The notes under the pieces: generated by a model
Told to the model about the DNA's origin: nothing
The model's input: the letters and a program-made list of their open reading frames with translations, nothing else
The model's database searches: none
In this document: positions 6,714 to 9,038 of the stretch, one piece after another
Numbering within the stretch: position 1 is the stretch's first letter
How the letters are laid out: the number at the start of each line of letters is the position of its first letter
Assembly: GCA_005790965.1 (NCBI GenBank)
Contig: SXTL01000070.1
Span: 1 to 9,038 of the forward strand
DNA: 9,038 nucleotides
From: Burkholderiales bacterium
GTDB taxonomy: Bacteria > Pseudomonadota > Gammaproteobacteria > Burkholderiales > Thiobacillaceae
Direction of reading: 5' to 3'
Program-made: the position numbers and the translations under genes

Positions 6714-6938
6714 TTAGCTACGGTTGAACATGGAAATGAACACGATGAGTGCGATCAGGCCCACGACCCCTTGAGTTACAAAACTCTTAATAACGGTGGT
6801 CAGATTGGCAACAATGTTTGTTTGCGCACCAAACAAGATGTCAACGATCAGGAATGCTACGGCGATTGCCATGCCGAGCGAGATAGTGGAACGCAAAATG
6901 TTGCCTACCGAACCCATGGCGTCTTCAATCATTTTCAT
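6714..6938 (-). CDS. Small two-helix membrane protein B (paralogue of A)
   Basis: This 74-residue protein is paralogous to protein A encoded 71 bp downstream. Layout is the same: polar or amphipathic N-terminus (1-19), hydrophobic segment about 21-36 (LGMAIAVAFLIVDILF), linker 37-56 (GAQTNIVANLTTVIKSFVTQ), hydrophobic segment about 57-71 (GVVGLIALIVFISMF) and a short polar tail. Shared blocks are LRS at 15-17, Asp33-Ile-Leu-Phe, NL at 45-46, VI at 49-50 and GLIAL at 60-64. The ATG at 6938 has GAGGAG about 8 nt upstream. A second in-frame ATG two codons later is possible. The frame stays open upstream to 7355, but that extension is proline- and glutamine-rich, overlaps acpS and precedes the strong ribosome-binding site, so I reject it. 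B is first in a likely two-gene operon with A. Function is unknown. Confidence 0.84.
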   Translation of the reverse strand: MKMIEDAMGSVGNILRSTISLGMAIAVAFLIVDILFGAQTNIVANLTTVIKSFVTQGVVGLIALIVFISMFNRS

Positions 6939-7002
6939 CTTCAAGTCTCCTCTATAAAGTGGCTGTTGCTTATTTGTTACGGTGGCGCTTAGGCCGGAGC
7001 GG

Positions 7003-7031
7003 AATGTGCGGCTATTCCTTTCTGCGGTCAA
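7003..7031 (-). promoter_or_regulatory. Candidate sigma70-type promoter for the small membrane-protein operon
   Basis: On the minus strand TTGACC (7031-7026) is followed after 17 bp by CACATT (7008-7003). The first box matches TTGACA at 5 of 6 positions, the second matches TATAAT at only 3 of 6. Transcription would begin near 6996, about 58 nt before the ATG of gene B. The weak -10 makes this tentative; an activator may be needed. Confidence 0.27.
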
Positions 7032-7056
7032 GAAAAGCAGAGTGGAATGGGAATAG
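7012..7056. repeat. Imperfect stem-loop in the divergent region upstream of gene B
   Basis: CTATTCC (7012-7018) is complementary to GGAATAG (7050-7056), and nested inside them TCTGC (7021-7025) is complementary to GCAGA (7037-7041). The inner loop is 11 nt, and an asymmetric internal loop separates the two stems. It may be leader RNA structure if transcription of gene B starts upstream of 7056, or a protein-binding repeat. It overlaps the candidate -35 box. Confidence 0.35.
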
Positions 7057-7074
7057 TAAATTGGTACCATCTGC

Positions 7075-7088
7075 TTGATCTTGGTCAA
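7075..7088. promoter_or_regulatory. FNR/ANR-box-like palindrome between small gene B and acpS
   Basis: TTGATCTTGGTCAA matches the FNR/ANR consensus TTGAT-N4-ATCAA at 9 of 10 fixed positions. An overlapping inverted repeat, ATCTTG-GT-CAAGAT, lies at 7078-7091. The site sits in the 284-bp non-coding region between the divergent small-protein operon and acpS. No well-placed -10 box is visible at the usual -41.5 spacing in either direction. Apart from this site, the 7012-7056 stem-loop and the candidate promoter, I see nothing definable in 6939-7222. Confidence 0.38.
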
Positions 7089-7222
7089 GATTGTGGGCGG
7101 TAATTTCTGCGCTTGCGTTTGCTTTGGGTGGCTCGATACTTCTTGTGTGAGGGCCGTTTCCAACACTTTTCCAGCCCCATGGCGCTTTACACTCTGGCCC
7201 CATTGGGTGACCATCCGGCCCC

Positions 7223-7606
7223 ATGATTCAGGGCATTGGTAGTGATCTTGTACAGGTGGCGCGGATGGCCGCGGCTTATGCGCGTCATGGCGAGCGTCTG
7301 GCGCGGCGGATGCTGGCTGAGAAGGAGTGGGCTGATTTTGGTCAGGCAGCTTCAAAGCCCCATTTTTTGGCCAAGCGTTTTGCGGCTAAGGAGGCCATGG
7401 CCAAGGCGGCGGGAACTGGACTGCGTCCCCCGCTCTCATTGACGGCGATGGCGGTGGGGCACGATGCGTTGGGTAAACCGGTATTTGAATTTGAGGCGGG
7501 TCTGGCGGCTTGGCTACGACAAAACGGGATGTATCGCATCCATTTGAGTCTGTCCGACGAGCGTGACATGGCCTTGGCCTTTGTGGTGATTGAATCGGGG
7601 GCTTGA
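7223..7606 (+). CDS. acpS: Holo-[acyl-carrier-protein] synthase AcpS
   Basis: AcpS transfers the 4'-phosphopantetheine arm from CoA to a serine of acyl carrier protein, activating it for fatty acid and lipid A synthesis. The protein has 127 residues, the usual size. Motifs are GIGSDLVQVARM (4-15, with the metal-binding Asp8) and the signature FLAKRFAAKEAMAKAAGTG (48-66, with metal-binding Glu57). DALGKPVFEF is at 81-90 and the final strand is HLSLSDERDMALAFVVIE (107-124). The ATG at 7223 gives the canonical MIQGIGSDL start, although no clear Shine-Dalgarno site precedes it. nagZ begins 3 bp after the stop, indicating one transcript. AcpS beside nagZ is a recurrent arrangement, often with pdxJ upstream; pdxJ is absent here and replaced by the divergent small-protein operon. 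Confidence 0.97.
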   Translation: MIQGIGSDLVQVARMAAAYARHGERLARRMLAEKEWADFGQAASKPHFLAKRFAAKEAMAKAAGTGLRPPLSLTAMAVGHDALGKPVFEFEAGLAAWLRQNGMYRIHLSLSDERDMALAFVVIESGA

Positions 7607-7609
7607 ATC

Positions 7610-8719
7610 ATGCATTTCTCGGCATTGCGCATGCCCTTGGGTGGGCTGATGGTGGATGTGGAAGGCAAGGCTCTGACCGATGCCGAGCGGCGTCGTCTGC
7701 TGCATCCCTTGGTGGGCGGGGTGATCCTTTTTACGCGCAATTTTGAAAGCGTCGCGCAGATCGAGGCTCTGATTCACGAGATTCACGCCTTGCGTCATCC
7801 TGCGTTGCTGGTCGGGGTGGATCACGAGGGCGGCCGGGTGCAGCGTTTTCGGGTTGGGTTTACCGCGATTCCTCCGATGCGCGCCTTAGGCGAGGTGTGG
7901 GATGTGCAGCCGCAACGGGCCCGCCTCCTGGCGCGAGATGCCGGCTATGTCATGGGCGCCGAACTGCGCGCCGTAGGGGTGGATTTCAGCTTTGCGCCGG
8001 TCCTGGATCTGGATTATGGCGGCAGTCGGGTGATCGGTGATCGGGCCTTACATGCCGAGCCTAAGGCCGTTTTTGAACTGGCGCATGCCCTGATGCTGGG
8101 CCTGCATGATGCGGGGATGTCGGCCTGTGGCAAGCATTTTCCGGGACATGGCTTTGTGACGGCCGATTCGCATGTTGATATTCCGATCGACCCCCGCCCG
8201 CTGGCCGAGATCGAGCCGGATCTCCGCCCCTTCCGGCACATGATCGACCACGGTCTGGCCGCCGTGATGCCGGCGCATGTGATTTATCCCGAGGTGGATG
8301 CAGCCCCGGCGGGTTTTTCGGCACGCTGGTTGACCGACATCCTGCGCCACGAAATGGGATTTGAAGGGGTCATCTTCAGCGATGATCTGTCGATGGAGGG
8401 GGCCAGCGTGGCGGGGGATGTGGTGGCACGGACGCAGGCGGCTTGGGCGGCGGGCTGCGATATGGCGCTGATCTGCAACCGCCCCGATCGGGTCGATGAG
8501 GTGCTGGCACATGATGCATTGCCCGGCAAACAACGCGAGACGCCGGCGACTTCGCTGATCCGTTTTGCCCGTATGCATGGCCGCCCCCATCCGCCGAGCC
8601 GGAGGCATTTGCACGAGAGCCCGCGCTTCGCGGCCGCCCTTCGGCATCTGGCCGGTCTGGGCGAACGGGATGGTGATTTGCAATTAGCTGATCCAACGGA
8701 GGGGGTCCTTGGGAAATAA
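7610..8719 (+). CDS. nagZ: Beta-N-acetylhexosaminidase NagZ
   Basis: NagZ is a cytoplasmic glycoside hydrolase family 3 enzyme. It removes N-acetylglucosamine from GlcNAc-anhydroMurNAc-peptides during peptidoglycan recycling. The protein is 369 residues, slightly longer than the roughly 340 of E. coli. Motifs are PLGGLMVDVEG (9-19), GVILFTRNF (37-45), LLVGVDHEGGRVQRF (66-80) and FSFAPVLDLD (127-136). GKHFPGHGFVTADSHVDIP spans 174-192, with the substrate-binding KHFPGHG and the catalytic-loop His188. The nucleophile loop is GVIFSDDLSMEGA (253-265), with Asp258 the likely nucleophile. All key residues are present. The extra length is mostly a C-terminal tail after about residue 340 that I cannot assign. 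It starts 3 bp after acpS, and its stop lies 11 bp inside the cation transporter gene if that gene starts at TTG 8709. Confidence 0.96.
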   Translation: MHFSALRMPLGGLMVDVEGKALTDAERRRLLHPLVGGVILFTRNFESVAQIEALIHEIHALRHPALLVGVDHEGGRVQRFRVGFTAIPPMRALGEVWDVQPQRARLLARDAGYVMGAELRAVGVDFSFAPVLDLDYGGSRVIGDRALHAEPKAVFELAHALMLGLHDAGMSACGKHFPGHGFVTADSHVDIPIDPRPLAEIEPDLRPFRHMIDHGLAAVMPAHVIYPEVDAAPAGFSARWLTDILRHEMGFEGVIFSDDLSMEGASVAGDVVARTQAAWAAGCDMALICNRPDRVDEVLAHDALPGKQRETPATSLIRFARMHGRPHPPSRRHLHESPRFAAALRHLAGLGERDGDLQLADPTEGVLGK

Positions 8720-9038
8720 TAGAAGCGGCCGCGATGGGCTCAGTCTGGATACGGATACGGGTCATTTGGAGCACCACCTCGGTCATGCCGGGACGCACAG
8801 CCATTTTTTATCTGCGGTACTGCTGACTCTGGGATTTGCCATTGTCGAGGCGGTGGCGGGCTGGTGGTCCGGTTCGCTGGCCTTGATCTCCGATGCGGGG
8901 CATATGGTCACAGACAGTAGTGCGCTCGGTTTGGCGGCGCTGGCGGCTTGGCTGGCGCGTCGTCCGCCGTCCAGCCGGCACACCTACGGGCTGGTGCGTC
9001 TGGAGATCCTGGCGGCCCTGTTTAACGGTCTTTTGATG
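8709..9038 (+). CDS. Cation diffusion facilitator family transporter, 3' end cut by window edge
   Basis: This is the first 110 codons of an inner-membrane divalent-cation/proton antiporter of the CzcD/ZitB/YiiP family, which exports Zn(II), Co(II), Cd(II) or similar ions. The full length is usually about 300 residues. The N-terminus is histidine-rich (HLEHHLGHAGTHSH, 19-32), as in many zinc members. A first membrane helix spans about 33-51. A second begins near 56 and carries the metal-site motif SDAGHMVTD (61-69; His65-x3-Asp69, a zinc-type HxxxD). SSRHTYGLVRLEILAALFNGLL (88-109) is the classic loop into helix three. No ATG or GTG lies in frame before the first helix. TTG at 8709 is chosen because GGAGGGGG sits about 3-5 nt upstream. 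It overlaps the nagZ end by 11 bp, so it is likely cotranscribed with acpS-nagZ. Confidence 0.92.
   Translation, partial: MGNNRSGRDGLSLDTDTGHLEHHLGHAGTHSHFLSAVLLTLGFAIVEAVAGWWSGSLALISDAGHMVTDSSALGLAALAAWLARRPPSSRHTYGLVRLEILAALFNGLLM

Noticed and set aside
6361..6727. Plus-strand small open frames across the small membrane-protein genes
   Set aside because: They run opposite to a well-signalled minus-strand gene and through its terminator, with no supporting ribosome-binding sites.
6714..6938. Small protein B (and A) as ATP synthase subunit c
   Set aside because: The size and hairpin shape fit, but the conserved acid is in the first rather than second helix, there is no Arg-Gln-Pro loop, and no other atp genes are nearby.
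6939..7355. N-terminal extension of small protein B giving a 213-residue protein
   Set aside because: The extension is proline- and glutamine-rich, overlaps the start of acpS in antisense, and lies upstream of a strong ribosome-binding site serving ATG 6938; paralogue A has no such extension.

Overview
The window looks like a chromosomal housekeeping segment of a GC-rich Gram-negative proteobacterium. Two lipid A-type acyltransferases imply an outer membrane. The dapF-DUF484-xerC order matches the dapF-yigA-xerC order of Gammaproteobacteria. An acpS-nagZ pair is typical of beta-proteobacterial and related lineages. The mixture suggests a gamma/beta-like lineage, perhaps Acidithiobacillia-like, but that placement is inference. 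I see no tRNA, rRNA, CRISPR array, transposase or phage module.

Layout. Positions 1-864 (minus) hold the first 288 codons of metK, cut by the window edge. A 129-bp divergent region follows and contains a long hairpin that abuts the metK start codon. Positions 994-5631 (plus) form a tight six-gene array: two LpxL/LpxM-family acyltransferases, a CoA-binding protein, dapF, a DUF484 protein and xerC. Most junctions are 4-bp ATGA overlaps or a few bases. A nitroreductase (5638-6300, minus) converges on xerC with a 6-bp gap. Next comes a minus-strand island of two tiny, tandem, paralogous membrane-protein genes (6421-6642 and 6714-6938). They have strong Shine-Dalgarno sites, a hairpin between them and a textbook Rho-independent terminator. 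A 284-bp non-coding divergent region (6939-7222) holds an FNR-box-like palindrome and a stem-loop. Positions 7223-9038 (plus) are acpS, nagZ and the start of a cation diffusion facilitator gene, again closely packed.

Function. The plus array combines envelope building (lipid A acylation, and meso-diaminopimelate for peptidoglycan and lysine) with chromosome dimer resolution. The second array combines activation of acyl carrier protein, peptidoglycan recycling and metal efflux. MetK supplies S-adenosylmethionine.

The least explained part is the pair of 73- and 74-residue two-helix membrane proteins. They align without gaps at about 37% identity, share an acidic residue within the first hydrophobic segment, and I do not recognise their family. 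The second candidate is the metK leader, where the start region can enter mutually exclusive pairings. It does not match the SAM- or SAH-riboswitch consensus sequences I can recall.
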